DNA from: Metabacillus crassostreae
GTDB taxonomy: Bacteria; Bacillota; Bacilli; Bacillales; Bacillaceae
Assembly (NCBI RefSeq): GCF_016908395.1
Contig: NZ_JAFBDU010000010.1
Location: 1 to 64,000, forward strand
Length of the DNA: 64,000 nt
Direction: 5' to 3'
Shown: one piece after another, positions 36,102-47,063 of the stretch
How positions within the stretch are numbered: the stretch's first letter is position 1
Layout of the letters: each line of letters begins with the position of its first letter
The notes under the pieces: generated by a model
The model's database searches: none
Told to the model about the DNA's origin: nothing
What the model saw: the letters and a program-made list of their open reading frames with translations, nothing else
Made by a program: the position numbers and the translations under genes

Positions 36102-38204
36102 TTAAACACTCCTTAAATTTTGAATAAAGTTTTTGAAATATTTTTGACTAATATATTGAATAAAACTACTTTTTGTAGCTGTTTCAAACATAACGATACT
36201 CTCTTGAGATTCAATAATACTGGCACTTATAAAGCTCATGAGCTCAAGCTCCTCACTTGTTGCTTTCTCAGGTGCTATCAACAGAAGAATTCTTGATACT
36301 TCAAGCATTTCATTGTCCATTGCTCGGAGGATTCTAGGTTTTTCAAGATCAAGAACATGAAAGCCAGCCTTCATTACGGTCTGACTTCTTGCGTGAAATA
36401 GTGCAAGCTTTGTTTCAGGTATGGCTAAGCCACCAATTTGTTCTCTCTGTAACAAAGCATCAACAATTTCTTGCTCATTCTTAACTAACCCTTTTTCTTT
36501 TAATCTTTTACTTACAGGCTTCAAAATTGAGCTAACATCATCACGATCAGCAATTTTGAAAAGCTCCATTTCCTCTAAAAGCTGAATCAAAACCTGAGAT
36601 TTTGCGGTAAACTCTTTAAATTGCTCAAAATTTAATGTTACTTCTACCTTCGGATGATTTTCTTCATAAGAGCTTATACCTGAAATCTCAAGTCCTTTTC
36701 CTTCTATATACTTTTTAATTCTTTCCAATTCCTGCGGAGTTAAGATCGGACTAACAAGCAAATAATCGCTCGAAATCTCCTCAATGGCAATGGTAGAAAG
36801 AACAATATCATAATGGTTAAGATCAATATCTCTTAATTCAAATGCTGAAATACTTCTCAGTTCAGTTAAATGAGGAAATTGATTATTAATTTGCGTAACA
36901 AGCATCTTTGATGTTCCTATACCACTAGAACAAACAACTAAAGCCTTTAATTTCCGAACAACTTTCTTTTTATTCAAAGCTGCTCCAAAATGTAGAACCA
37001 AATATCCAATCTCTTCCTCAGGTACTTTATCAAATGGTAATGTTACTTTTACTGCCTGCTGAATAATCTCAAACAGCTCTTGATAATCCCGCTTAATTTC
37101 CTGAAGAAGAGGATTCGTAATTTTCATACCCTGCTTCAGACGATAAATAGCTGGCTGAAGATGAGCAAGAAGACCTTGAAATAGCGATTGATCTTGGAGC
37201 TTATTATTCGTTAGCTGTTCCACCTGCTCAATTAAACGTTGCACAAGATAAGCAATTTCAACATTTTCATCTTGAATATCGAGCTTTCCTTCGAACCTGA
37301 GCTTGGCACCTCTTAAGTGCATCGTAATATAGCCTTTTTCATCAAGTGGGATGGATATATTAAATGTATTTTCTAGCTTTTCTGCTATTTCTTCCGCAAA
37401 AGTAAATTCACGTGAGTCTTTTAGCTGATCAAGATACTCTTCTTTGATCGTAATTTTCTCACCGCGTTGAATTCTCTCAATAGCAAGAGCAAGATGAACA
37501 ACCAATCCAACATAAGAGCTATCTGCCAAGGGGTATGGTAATCGAGAATTAATTTGATTAATCAAGTTCTCAATCACAATGATTTTATCCTTTTTTACAA
37601 GCCCTAGAAGTCGTTCAGAAATAGAATCGATTTTGTTTGTTGATTTTCTATCAATATTTTCTCTGACCATTCGTAAAAAGTCTGGAACATCAAACCGGTT
37701 TGATATCAGGCTTGTTATCGCCTTTCGCTTGGCTTCTTCAGAACCGGTTAACTCAATTCCATAGCCTCTTCTTCGAATTAAAGTTAATCCATATTCTTGC
37801 ACAAAGGGCTCCATTTTATCAAGATCATGACTAATTGTTGCTGTTGTCACACCAAGGTCATTTGCAAGAGTTTGCAATTTCATAGGATCTTGATGATCTA
37901 ATAAGGTGCAAAACGCCACCATCATCCGCTCATCAGGGGTATATTCCTTATAATCCTGCTTATGAATCGAAATTCTTAATTCATGAAAATTAACTTCATT
38001 CCCAACAATTTTGATTCCAATTCCAGCACGTTTAACTAATTCAAGCTTAAATTCCTTTAATAAAGATTCAACATTTTTCAAATCTCGATGAATCGTTCTC
38101 TCACTAACATCTATCACATCAGCGAGCTCTTTAATCGTAACCTCCTGATTGGCTTCTTCAATTAAATACTGAAGAATAAGACGCTCCCTTGCAGAAACAA
38201 TCAT
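36102..38204 (-). CDS. mtlR: Mannitol operon transcriptional activator MtlR
   Basis: DeoR/BglG-type activator of 700 aa. Two N-terminal helix-turn-helix domains (ERLILQYLIEEANQEVTIKELADVIDV; LANDLGVTTATISHDLDKM) precede two PTS regulation domains containing conserved histidines (VHLALAIERIQ; ITMHLRGAKLRF; LVLHFGAALNKK). A GatB-like IIB domain (VVCSSGIGTSKML) and a C-terminal EIIA-like domain with LALFHARSQT follow. Phosphorylation by HPr and MtlA/MtlF sets its activity in other bacilli. It lies between mtlA and mtlF, as in the Geobacillus-type order and unlike B. subtilis, where mtlR is distant. Confidence 0.94.
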   Translation of the reverse strand: MIVSARERLILQYLIEEANQEVTIKELADVIDVSERTIHRDLKNVESLLKEFKLELVKRAGIGIKIVGNEVNFHELRISIHKQDYKEYTPDERMMVAFCTLLDHQDPMKLQTLANDLGVTTATISHDLDKMEPFVQEYGLTLIRRRGYGIELTGSEEAKRKAITSLISNRFDVPDFLRMVRENIDRKSTNKIDSISERLLGLVKKDKIIVIENLINQINSRLPYPLADSSYVGLVVHLALAIERIQRGEKITIKEEYLDQLKDSREFTFAEEIAEKLENTFNISIPLDEKGYITMHLRGAKLRFEGKLDIQDENVEIAYLVQRLIEQVEQLTNNKLQDQSLFQGLLAHLQPAIYRLKQGMKITNPLLQEIKRDYQELFEIIQQAVKVTLPFDKVPEEEIGYLVLHFGAALNKKKVVRKLKALVVCSSGIGTSKMLVTQINNQFPHLTELRSISAFELRDIDLNHYDIVLSTIAIEEISSDYLLVSPILTPQELERIKKYIEGKGLEISGISSYEENHPKVEVTLNFEQFKEFTAKSQVLIQLLEEMELFKIADRDDVSSILKPVSKRLKEKGLVKNEQEIVDALLQREQIGGLAIPETKLALFHARSQTVMKAGFHVLDLEKPRILRAMDNEMLEVSRILLLIAPEKATSEELELMSFISASIIESQESIVMFETATKSSFIQYISQKYFKNFIQNLRSV

Positions 38205-38506
38205 TTTCCATCACTCGTTTCAACATGAGTTATTGACATAGTTTAATTATATAATTGACTTCTATGTAGATTCAAACAATAGAAAGTATGGTTTTTTCAA
38301 CTGTGTTCATGACATTATTTAATTGTTGTAATGGGTGTTGGCGAATGAGAGTGTGGACTAATGATTATTATTAGTCATTTAATTGATATTACTCTGATAA
38401 GGTCATAAAAGTCATATTTATCTTCGGTTTTCTGGTTTCACCTTTGATCAGATAAAATCGACAAAAAAACACTAGTAAAAAATCCACCACTATATTGTTT
38501 AAAACG
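38205..38506. other. Intergenic region upstream of mtlR
   Basis: AT-rich; it may contain an mtlR promoter, because a terminator precedes it on the mtlA side. No convincing -35/-10 or operator was found. A partial TCGACAAAAA motif near 38457 resembles the family C/D 13-mer. Confidence 0.3.
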
Positions 38507-38540
38507 TAAAAAGGATGCCTATAATGTGGCATCCTTTTTA
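38507..38540 (-). terminator. Terminator after mtlA
   Basis: AAAAAGGATGCC and GGCATCCTTTTT enclose an 8-nt loop. It lies just after the mtlA stop and before mtlR, so mtlR-mtlF-mtlD are probably expressed by read-through or from their own promoter. Confidence 0.88.
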
Positions 38541-38547
38541 TTGTAGC

Positions 38548-39987
38548 TTATTTTAATTCATCTACAATTTCATCATATTTTGGGCTGTTTAAGAAGTTAT
38601 CAACTGATAGGTGATATGCAGTTGGTAATTTAGCTTTTGCACGATCTGTTAGGTCTTTGTGAGAAATAACGATATCTGCATCAGCTGGAATGTTATTAAT
38701 TGACGTGTTTGTTACGTCAACTCCTTCAATTTCAGCTTTTTTCACTTTATTTCTTAAGATTGATGCACCCATCGCACTTGAACCCATACCAGCGTCACAT
38801 GCGAAGATGACTTTTTTCACATTTCCAAAATCAAAGCCTTCATTTGTAGTAGCTTCAATTGCAGATTCAGTAGCTGCTAAGTTGCCACTTACAGAGCTTT
38901 TCTTGCCTTTCATTGCTTCCATTTTTGCTGTAGCTTCTGTTAAATCTTCATCTGTTTGTTTGCTTGTTTTTAAGATTAGTGCTGCTACTAAGAATGATAC
39001 AGTTGCTGCTACGATAACACCTAGAATTACTCCTACGTAACCACCTTTAGGCGTCATTGCAAGCAATGCAATAATACTACCTGGTGATGGGCTAGCAACA
39101 AGACCAGCATCGAAAACTGTGAAAGTGAATACACCACTAATACCACCAGCGATTGCTGCAAGAAGTAACATAGGCTTCATTAAGATATACGGGAAGTAGA
39201 TTTCGTGAATACCACCTAGGAAGTGAATGACCACTGCACCAGGAGCTGTTTGTTTTGCTGAACCTCTTCCAAAGAACATATAAGCTAAAAGGATACCTAA
39301 ACCAGGACCAGGATTTGATTCTAATAAGAATAAAACTGATTTACCAGCGCTTGCTGCTTCCTGTATACCAATTGGACTTAAAATACCGTGATTTATTGCA
39401 TTGTTTAAGAATAGAACTTTTGCTGGTTCAATGAAAATACTTGCTAACGGAAGTAAACCAGCATCAAAAATCACTCTAACCGCGCTTGCCAATACGTTGT
39501 TTAACCCTTCAACGACTGGTCCAATTCCTAATAATGCGGCTATTGTTAAGATCGCTGCTAAAATACCAGCTGAGAAGTTGTTTACTAACATTTCAAAACC
39601 TTGACGAACTCGGTCCTTTAAAAGATCATCAACTTTTTTGATTAAATATCCACCAAGTGGTCCCATAACCATTGCACCTAAGAACATCGGAATATCAGAA
39701 CCAACGATAACCCCCATCGTAGCTGTCGCACCAACGACACCACCACGTACGTCATAAATCATCTTACCACCTGTGTAACCTATTAAAAGTGGAAGAAGAT
39801 ACGTAATCATTGGACCAACTAATGCACCTAATGTTTCATTAGGAATTCTACCTGTAGGAATGAATAAAGCTGTAATAATACCCCATGCAATGAATGCACC
39901 TATATTTGGCATAATCATGCCACTTAAATAACTACCAAAACGTTGAGCTTTAACGCGAAAATCAACTTTGTTTTGATTGTTTTCCAT
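38548..39987 (-). CDS. mtlA: PTS mannitol-specific enzyme IICB
   Basis: Membrane permease that imports and phosphorylates mannitol. The N-terminal IIC domain (about residues 1-340) has many hydrophobic segments and the substrate-site motif HFLGGIHEIYFPY. A linker leads to a C-terminal IIB domain with the phosphorylated cysteine in IFACDAGMGSSAMGAS. The IIA part is encoded separately as mtlF. ATG at 39987 follows GAGGTGA; an in-frame GTG at 39996 lies inside that site. Length is 479 aa. A cre-like site lies about 55 bp upstream. Confidence 0.95.
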   Translation of the reverse strand: MENNQNKVDFRVKAQRFGSYLSGMIMPNIGAFIAWGIITALFIPTGRIPNETLGALVGPMITYLLPLLIGYTGGKMIYDVRGGVVGATATMGVIVGSDIPMFLGAMVMGPLGGYLIKKVDDLLKDRVRQGFEMLVNNFSAGILAAILTIAALLGIGPVVEGLNNVLASAVRVIFDAGLLPLASIFIEPAKVLFLNNAINHGILSPIGIQEAASAGKSVLFLLESNPGPGLGILLAYMFFGRGSAKQTAPGAVVIHFLGGIHEIYFPYILMKPMLLLAAIAGGISGVFTFTVFDAGLVASPSPGSIIALLAMTPKGGYVGVILGVIVAATVSFLVAALILKTSKQTDEDLTEATAKMEAMKGKKSSVSGNLAATESAIEATTNEGFDFGNVKKVIFACDAGMGSSAMGASILRNKVKKAEIEGVDVTNTSINNIPADADIVISHKDLTDRAKAKLPTAYHLSVDNFLNSPKYDEIVDELK

Positions 39988-40041
39988 TATGGTCACCTCT
40001 TTATAAGATTTCTGTTATTGTGTTTCTTTCTTGTCTTAATA

Positions 40042-40055
40042 ATAAAGCGATTACA
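40042..40055. promoter_or_regulatory. cre-like CcpA site upstream of mtlA
   Basis: ATAAAGCGATTACA matches the cre consensus TGWAANCGNTNWCA at 12 of 14 positions; both mismatches are at the left edge. The position fits catabolite repression of mtlA. Confidence 0.5.
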
Positions 40056-40190
40056 TAAAAGAAACAATTTAATCTAAACATGATTTTGTCTGACACAATG
40101 TTGACAAAACTAAATTTAAGGTAGAAACCTTTCCACTTTGTCAATATCGAACATTGTCGAAACTCCTTGATTTTGTGGCATTTTTGAGGC

Positions 40191-40219
40191 GGTGCCTGTC
40201 ACGCCCCGGTTTTTGTCGA
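40191..40219 (+). repeat. Family D repeat, copy 3
   Basis: GGTGCCTGTCACGCCCCGG then TTTTTGTCGA, in the intergenic region upstream of mtlA. It has the same orientation as copies 1 and 2. Confidence 0.78.
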
Positions 40220-40474
40220 ATACAATTCAGTTGAGGTCACACTGCTTTACGAGACCTATTTTTTCTCATGCAAATTAACAAATCAATTTTGCTTTGTCAC
40301 TTTTAATCATATCTATTGATTTAATCTACGCTAAATCCTATCGGAATAAACATACAATCATCTTGGTCTTTATTTCTCCAATGAAGAACTTTTCTGTTTA
40401 AAGCTGCTACCTAAAGGACTTCATCTCCACCACCATAAAAATCGATTCTAAAACCACTCCCACAATCTAGGCAT
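40220..40474. other. Intergenic DNA between two family D repeats
   Basis: About 255 bp of AT-rich sequence with no recognisable gene, RNA or promoter. Confidence 0.3.
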
Positions 40475-40516
40475 AAAAAAACCGGGAAGTGACAGGCACG
40501 CCCCGGTTTTTGTCGA
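40475..40516. repeat. Family D repeat, copy 4 with inverted core
   Basis: AAAAACCGGG and CCCGGTTTTT form perfect outer arms, so this copy is a hairpin. The central 11-mer reads GTGACAGGCAC, the reverse complement of GTGCCTGTCAC in copies 1-3, while the right flank CGGTTTTTGTCGA keeps the usual orientation. It lies 12 bp beyond the stop of the DUF2935 gene and may also end its transcript. Confidence 0.75.
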
Positions 40517-40528
40517 AGTTCTCCATAT

Positions 40529-41356
40529 TCAGTAATAAGAAGGTCTTTTCAACGAGCACTTACTAGCTTCCTCCCGCAGTCTTGGTGCATAAAAGCTAAG
40601 CTTTTTGATGAAATAACAGGTTTCTGGAAAGTGATGCTCGAGGAAGCGTAATGTTGATTTGTTTAACACTTTATTTTCTTTGTATTTCAGGAGCATGTTA
40701 AAAATGAATTCACTCATGTCAAGTGTTGTTTTGCCAACATCGTAGGCAAATTCCATTTGGCGAGCAAAGCCTGGTTGTTTGAATCGTAAGTATCCCTTCA
40801 GATGGCGATTTTGGACAATAAACACTTGATATCTACTTATGTAGGCTTCTGCTTGTTGTGTAGCAAATATTTCAATAGGATCAAGTATATCGTCAAATAA
40901 AAGTGCATGACCGAGCTGGTCTTCTAGCCATAAATCCATTAAATCCTCTAAAGATAGTGGCACAGGCTCTTTTCCTTGAACTAGAAAATTTAAGATCCGT
41001 ATATATTCTTGATTTTCCGCTAATGTCCCATTTAGATAGGTTGGTGATAAATTAAGATTCACTTTATTATCTATTCTTAACGCCTGCATTTTTCCTTCAA
41101 ATTCAAAATATCCTTTAGCTACCGGCCATGCTCTTTTAGCAAAGCTGATCATCCCCACATCTGTATGGTCTGCTGTACGTGGCATTGTATGTAACATCGA
41201 AATAAGTTCATTAAACCAATTAATATATTGCTGTGATGTTTGAACATACTCTGTTTCTGTTACTGAAAGATGATCTCTTACAAAAAACGCATGATCCTGT
41301 AAAATTTCTAGCCAGAATAAGTGCTCATCCCAAATTGGTATTGAATAATATTTCAT
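40529..41356 (-). CDS. DUF2935 family protein
   Basis: Helical cytoplasmic protein of about 275 aa with two similar halves, each with regularly spaced His and Glu residues (WDEHLFWLEILQDHAFFVRD; WLEDQLGHALLFDDILD). This suggests a ferritin- or hemerythrin-like four-helix bundle that may bind metal. No biochemical function is known to me. ATG at 41356 begins the conserved region, with GGGAG 11 nt upstream; a TTG at 41377 is possible. It is divergent from the small membrane protein gene at 41501. Confidence 0.75.
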   Translation of the reverse strand: MKYYSIPIWDEHLFWLEILQDHAFFVRDHLSVTETEYVQTSQQYINWFNELISMLHTMPRTADHTDVGMISFAKRAWPVAKGYFEFEGKMQALRIDNKVNLNLSPTYLNGTLAENQEYIRILNFLVQGKEPVPLSLEDLMDLWLEDQLGHALLFDDILDPIEIFATQQAEAYISRYQVFIVQNRHLKGYLRFKQPGFARQMEFAYDVGKTTLDMSEFIFNMLLKYKENKVLNKSTLRFLEHHFPETCYFIKKLSFYAPRLREEASKCSLKRPSYY

Positions 41357-41500
41357 TGAAAAAACATCTCCCTCCAACTATCTCTTTTATATTTACTACG
41401 TAGTTGAACAAGAAATGAATTATTCTTTTAAAAACACATAAATTTCACGATATCTGGTGATATTTAACTTATAAAAGAAAATTGCAAAGGTTGTTTGCCG

Positions 41501-41986
41501 ATGAAGAACGCAAAAGTTTTCATGATACTAATGACTCTCTTACCTTGGTTATCTATCCCACTTCTAAAGAAAAAAACACTGCTAAGATTTATGCCAGGAG
41601 CATTATTTATGTGTTTATATGTAACAGCTGAAGGCTATTTCGCAGAGAAGAAAAAATGGTGGTGGTTCCCTCTCCATGTAAAACCTAATGTGATCGGAGA
41701 GTTACCTTTAATATTGGGACCATTCTTTGTTGGGTCATTTTGGATTTTAAAATACACGTATGGAAAATTTAATTTATACATGTTAATAAATATCATTGTT
41801 GATTCTTTTTTTACTTACTTTACTCTTGATTGGTTTAAAAAGGTTGGTTATGTATCGCTCGTCAAACTGACAAAGTTCCAGCTCTCTTTATTATTTTTAG
41901 TGAAATCGGTATTAATGTATGGATTTCAAGTGGTGTATGATAAGGTGATCGGTCAAAAGAATTCGCATTCAGTAACAGAATCATGA
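41501..41986 (+). CDS. Multi-pass membrane protein of unknown function
   Basis: About 161 aa with four or five hydrophobic segments, a Trp-rich loop (KKKWWWFPLHVKPNVIGEL) and a charged C-terminus. I do not recognise the family with certainty; proteins of this size and pattern are common in Bacillus and usually annotated as hypothetical. ATG at 41501 has AAAGG about 10 nt upstream; TTG at 41495 is an alternative. It is monocistronic on the plus strand, ending in a strong terminator shared with glpP. Confidence 0.65.
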   Translation: MKNAKVFMILMTLLPWLSIPLLKKKTLLRFMPGALFMCLYVTAEGYFAEKKKWWWFPLHVKPNVIGELPLILGPFFVGSFWILKYTYGKFNLYMLINIIVDSFFTYFTLDWFKKVGYVSLVKLTKFQLSLLFLVKSVLMYGFQVVYDKVIGQKNSHSVTES

Positions 41987-41989
41987 TTT

Positions 41990-42022
41990 AAGAGGACACC
42001 ATTTAACGTGTCCTCTTTTTTT
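41990..42022. terminator. Bidirectional terminator between membrane protein and glpP
   Basis: AGAGGACAC and GTGTCCTCT pair perfectly around an 8-nt loop, followed by TTTTTTT on the plus strand. It lies between convergent genes. Confidence 0.88.
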
Positions 42023-42030
42023 ACAATTAT

Positions 42031-42576
42031 TTAAGTCCACAATTCCTTCCTAGATGTTGTGACAGCCTTCGCACCAGCTGATAGTACACTTTCAACTTCA
42101 TCGTTATTTGTAATAAGACCTCCTGCTATGATTGGCAGTCCAGTTTCTTTACTTATTCTTTCGATGAGATGTGGAACACAGCCAGGAAGGACTTCAATAA
42201 ATTTGGGTTGTACCTTTTGTATTAATTTATAGCCTGTTTCAAGTGCTATTGTATCTAATAAAAATAATCGTTGTATGGATAGAATGTTATTTTTATTTGC
42301 GGTTTTCAACACACTACCTCTTGTTGAAATAAGACCATCAGGCTTGATTTTTTGACAGAGATATTCAGCGGAATATTCATCATTTTTTAGACCCTGAATC
42401 AAGTCAGCATGCAATAAAACCTTTTTTTCATGCTTATGAGCATATTTCATGATGTTTTCCACTTGAGCAATATGGACCTCAAGCATAACGATGTACTCAA
42501 TATCACTTTTCAAAATAATTTCGAAGTCCTTCATTGTCTTAATCGCAGGCAAAATCTTCTGTCCATTAAAATCCAT
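42031..42576 (-). CDS. glpP: Glycerol-3-phosphate-responsive antiterminator GlpP
   Basis: Cytoplasmic protein of 181 aa that binds glycerol 3-phosphate and prevents termination in the leaders of glp mRNAs. It has a TIM-barrel-like fold; the motifs LLHADLIQGLKND, GLISTRG, EVLPGC and PIIAGGLITN are characteristic. GAGGGG precedes the ATG by 5 nt. In B. subtilis glpP is upstream of glpFK; here it is downstream of glpK beyond a terminator, so it is probably expressed from its own promoter. Its likely target is the hairpin leader of glpF at 45287-45350. Confidence 0.93.
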   Translation of the reverse strand: MDFNGQKILPAIKTMKDFEIILKSDIEYIVMLEVHIAQVENIMKYAHKHEKKVLLHADLIQGLKNDEYSAEYLCQKIKPDGLISTRGSVLKTANKNNILSIQRLFLLDTIALETGYKLIQKVQPKFIEVLPGCVPHLIERISKETGLPIIAGGLITNNDEVESVLSAGAKAVTTSRKELWT

Positions 42577-42733
42577 TTTATCCCCTCATATCCGTTTAAT
42601 CTATTATCTCTATATAACTCTATACTTTTAACATATATTAACTAATATGGGAATTGCAATAAATATCGTTAAACACTTTTCGCAAAATGTTCCCTATTTT
42701 AGGTAGTACCATCTAGGTTTAACAACAAAAAAT

Positions 42734-42781
42734 GGACCACAACAAAAGCTGATATTTTAAACTTCAGCTTTGTTGTGGTCC
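42734..42781 (-). terminator. Terminator after glpK
   Basis: GGACCACAACAAA and TTTGTTGTGGTCC form long arms with an inner GCTGA/TCAGC extension, and ATTTTTTG follows on the minus strand. It lies 55 bp beyond the glpK stop. Confidence 0.9.
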
Positions 42782-42836
42782 CCTCAGTATTCTCAGACCA
42801 AAATTATTAACATGTATAAATTTTATTACTATATGT

Positions 42837-44378
<1,542 letters not shown>

Positions 44379-44390
44379 TTATAGTAAGTA

Positions 44391-45227
44391 TTAAAGAGCT
44401 TGATTATTTATATTCGCTGATTTATTCATTTCTACTGTTTTGCTTCCACTCGTAAGCCTTACTCCTATAACTATGATTGCCAATAACCCTATTAAAATAT
44501 ATAATCCAACCTCAGAGCCATTTACAAATAAAACCTGGTAAAATTGTGATCCTAAAACCCCACCTACAATAGGTCCTACCACAGGTATCCATGCATATTT
44601 CCAATTAGAGGACCCTTTTCCTGCAATCGGAAGTAAAAAGTGTGCTATACGTGGTCCAAGGTCACGGGCAGGGTTAATTGCATATCCCGTCGTTCCACCA
44701 AGTGAAAGACCAATCGCTGTAATAAAGAAACCAACAATAATCGGATTTAAACCTTCTGTAAATTGGTTTGCACCTATTGATAATAATCCAAAAACTAATA
44801 CCGCTGTTCCTAGAACCTCACTTATAAAGTTAGAAGGAGAATGAGCAATTGCTGGATCTGTAGCAAAAACTGCTAATTTTGCTCCTTTATCTTCTGTTGC
44901 TTTCCAATGTGGATAATAGTATAACCATACGATCGTTGCACCGAGAATCGCTCCAATCATTTGTGCTGCTATATATGTTGGTACATCTGCCCATGGAAAT
45001 TGGCCAATTGATGCAAAACCTACTGTTACCGCTGGATTTAAATGAGCACCACTAATACCGCCAACAGCATATACTCCAAATGCTACCGCAAATCCCCAGC
45101 CCATCGTAATAACGATCCAACCAGAATTCTGTGCCTTTGATTTATTTAGAACTACCCCTCCAACAACGCCTCCACCAAAAATAATCAGGATCATCGTACC
45201 AATAATTTCACCTAAAAAAGCTGACAT
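44391..45227 (-). CDS. glpF: Glycerol uptake facilitator (aquaglyceroporin)
   Basis: MIP-family channel for glycerol, 278 aa with six transmembrane segments. The two half-helix pore motifs are SGAHLNPAVT and GYAINPARDLGPR; the second NPA is followed by the Asp typical of glycerol-conducting members. ATG at 45227 has GGGGGG 7 nt upstream. It is the first gene of glpFK. Transcription starts behind a promoter with an overlapping cre-like site and passes through a terminator hairpin expected to be relieved by GlpP. Confidence 0.95.
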   Translation of the reverse strand: MSAFLGEIIGTMILIIFGGGVVGGVVLNKSKAQNSGWIVITMGWGFAVAFGVYAVGGISGAHLNPAVTVGFASIGQFPWADVPTYIAAQMIGAILGATIVWLYYYPHWKATEDKGAKLAVFATDPAIAHSPSNFISEVLGTAVLVFGLLSIGANQFTEGLNPIIVGFFITAIGLSLGGTTGYAINPARDLGPRIAHFLLPIAGKGSSNWKYAWIPVVGPIVGGVLGSQFYQVLFVNGSEVGLYILIGLLAIIVIGVRLTSGSKTVEMNKSANINNQAL

Positions 45228-45286
45228 AAAGTATCCCCCCTGTTTTGTCATTGCTTACATTGTTAACAAGTTAGATATTTTTAGAG

Positions 45287-45350
45287 TAAAAAAAAGACAG
45301 CCCACTTACAACTAATAAAATAATTTATTAGTTGCAAATGGCTGTCTCTC
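45287..45350 (-). promoter_or_regulatory. glpF leader terminator, GlpP antitermination target
   Basis: Minus strand: AGACAGCC...GGCTGTCT outer arms and CAACTAATAA...TTATTAGTTG-like inner arms, followed by TTTTTTTT. It lies between the promoter and the glpF start, inside a leader of about 150 nt. This is the arrangement of GlpP-controlled leaders in B. subtilis. Confidence 0.82.
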
Positions 45351-45385
45351 CATCACTCATCAGCACGATTTAACTTGTTAAATTT

Positions 45386-45422
45386 AGTATATAGAAATAA
45401 ATACCATTTGTAAACGCTTTTT
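45386..45422 (-). promoter_or_regulatory. glpFK promoter with overlapping cre-like site
   Basis: Minus strand -35 TTTACA (45409-45414), 17-bp spacer, -10 TATACT (45386-45391). AAAAAGCGTTTACA (45409-45422) overlaps the -35 and matches the cre consensus at 12 of 14 positions, so CcpA could block initiation. Confidence 0.75.
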
Positions 45423-45489
45423 TAACAAAAATGTGCAAATTTGTTTTGTTTATCCAGTAAATTAGTGGTAATAAGTTACTTTCAATCAA

Positions 45490-46326
45490 TTAACGTTTTA
45501 TAGCAATTGCCTGTTTCCCCATCTGCTCCCAAGCAGCGATAAAATTTTCTTTCGGTATTTTTCGATCCTTCTTATTCGCTAGCGGATCATTAAAATAAAT
45601 AAATAGTTCATCATAGCCTGTTACAACAACTGAATGCTCTTTATAGGTGATTTTAATTTTACCCTGTGGTGTTTCCCACGTTTCGAAAAGTGATTCTGGT
45701 AGAGTTTTAAACGTAGTATTCGCGATCACCCATACAGGTGAACCCGCATTAATATGCTTAATGACTTCCTCAAAATCGTTTCCTGACAAGTTAACCACTT
45801 TATTTGGCAGATACTTTTCAGCTAGCTCCTCAATTGGCTCGTGATAAACTCCATAACCAGGGTTGTTATAGGTATACATATCTCCAACAAAGCCATAGTG
45901 AGGATTGCCGAAGTGAATCACACCATTTTTAACAGTCTTAGGAGTAGGATCCTTTTTCACATTTTTAGCTAACTCCATTTTATCTACTTCAATCCCCTCG
46001 TATAAGAGAAGCATTTCTAAGCTAGTTACCTCACACCCTCTTGGTAGTTCTGGAAGCTGTGATACTAAAGGTACATCTAACATTCTTTCAGTAAGGATAA
46101 CTTCTTCACCAGTCATCACACTCTGTAAAAATGCTGGTTCATCCAAAGAGTTTACTAAAATATTAAACTCTGCTTTTAACTGTTTAGCATTATAAATAAA
46201 TGTCGTAAAAAAGAGAAGAACAGCAAGCCAACCCATATAATAAATCGACTTCTTACTACTTTTTATATATGTTATTAATAAAATAAGAGCTATGAGAGCC
46301 GTAATAAAAATAAGTAACAAACTCAT
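45490..46326 (-). CDS. C39-family cysteine peptidase-like membrane protein
   Basis: About 278 aa with two N-terminal membrane helices and an extracytoplasmic Peptidase_C39_2 domain. Catalytic features: ELPRGCEVTSLEMLL (nucleophile Cys after an oxyanion-type Gln in VSQLPELP), KEHSVVVTGYDE (His) and FNDPL (Asp). It is related to YvpB-type proteins. The substrate is unknown; unlike bacteriocin transporters there is no ABC domain. AAAGGAG precedes the ATG. It is monocistronic, downstream of and on the same strand as nothing obviously related. Confidence 0.83.
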   Translation of the reverse strand: MSLLLIFITALIALILLITYIKSSKKSIYYMGWLAVLLFFTTFIYNAKQLKAEFNILVNSLDEPAFLQSVMTGEEVILTERMLDVPLVSQLPELPRGCEVTSLEMLLLYEGIEVDKMELAKNVKKDPTPKTVKNGVIHFGNPHYGFVGDMYTYNNPGYGVYHEPIEELAEKYLPNKVVNLSGNDFEEVIKHINAGSPVWVIANTTFKTLPESLFETWETPQGKIKITYKEHSVVVTGYDELFIYFNDPLANKKDRKIPKENFIAAWEQMGKQAIAIKR

Positions 46327-46517
46327 AGTAAACTCCTTTCAAAAAACCTAATACAGATAAAAAAACTTATAAGTATATTATATCTATTCTAAGAGCAACT
46401 AGCATTACCATTTTAAGATCCTACACTGGTAAATAGTGTAGTTACCTAACATAATTTTTAGAGTCATAGGAATATATATGCTAGAATAAATGATTATATT
46501 AAAATTAAGGAGGAAAA

Positions 46518-47048
46518 ATGCCACAAGATAAACAAATAGAAGTTACAGCCACGGGAACGTTAACATTTAAGGACTATCAAAAGCATAATCGTTATCATCA
46601 AAGAAAGATTGTCATTGGTTATTTTATTACTGCACTATTAGTTTTAACCTATATGTGCACTCGTCTTTTTTCTGGTGATTGGATATTAATAGTGCCCATT
46701 TCATTCATAATTGCTTTAATTATTGCAGGCTTCTTTACATTAATCTTGATAATAGGATTACGTATCCGTATTCGTAGAGAATATAATAGTGATCAACTAA
46801 TAAAAAGCGAATTAACATATACATTTGATAACGTTGGAATAAATCAAAAAGTAAGAAGATCCAACTCTTCCTTGGATTGGAATGACATTTTAGTAGCACA
46901 TGAACACTATGAAATGTTTCGCCTGTACATTTCTAAAAATAAAGCTTTTCTTATACCAAAGAGATTTTTTGAAAACAAGAAAGATATTATTCTTTTTAAG
47001 AAGCTGATTGTTAATAATATGAATGCTAAGAAGGTTAAAATGATGTGA
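46518..47048 (+). CDS. YcxB-like family protein
   Basis: About 176 aa: a beta-rich N-terminus (IEVTATGTLTFKDYQK), two membrane helices (IVIGYFITALLVLTYM; WILIVPISFIIALIIAGFFTLIL) and a PH-like C-terminal domain with SSLDWNDILVAHEHYEMFRLYISKNKAFLIPKR-type pattern (key run W-x-D-I then LIPKRFF). This is the YcxB architecture; the function is unknown. AAGGAGG lies 5 nt before the ATG. It is a plus-strand gene convergent with the amylase locus. Confidence 0.82.
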   Translation: MPQDKQIEVTATGTLTFKDYQKHNRYHQRKIVIGYFITALLVLTYMCTRLFSGDWILIVPISFIIALIIAGFFTLILIIGLRIRIRREYNSDQLIKSELTYTFDNVGINQKVRRSNSSLDWNDILVAHEHYEMFRLYISKNKAFLIPKRFFENKKDIILFKKLIVNNMNAKKVKMM

Positions 47049-47063
47049 TTGATAAAAGGAATA

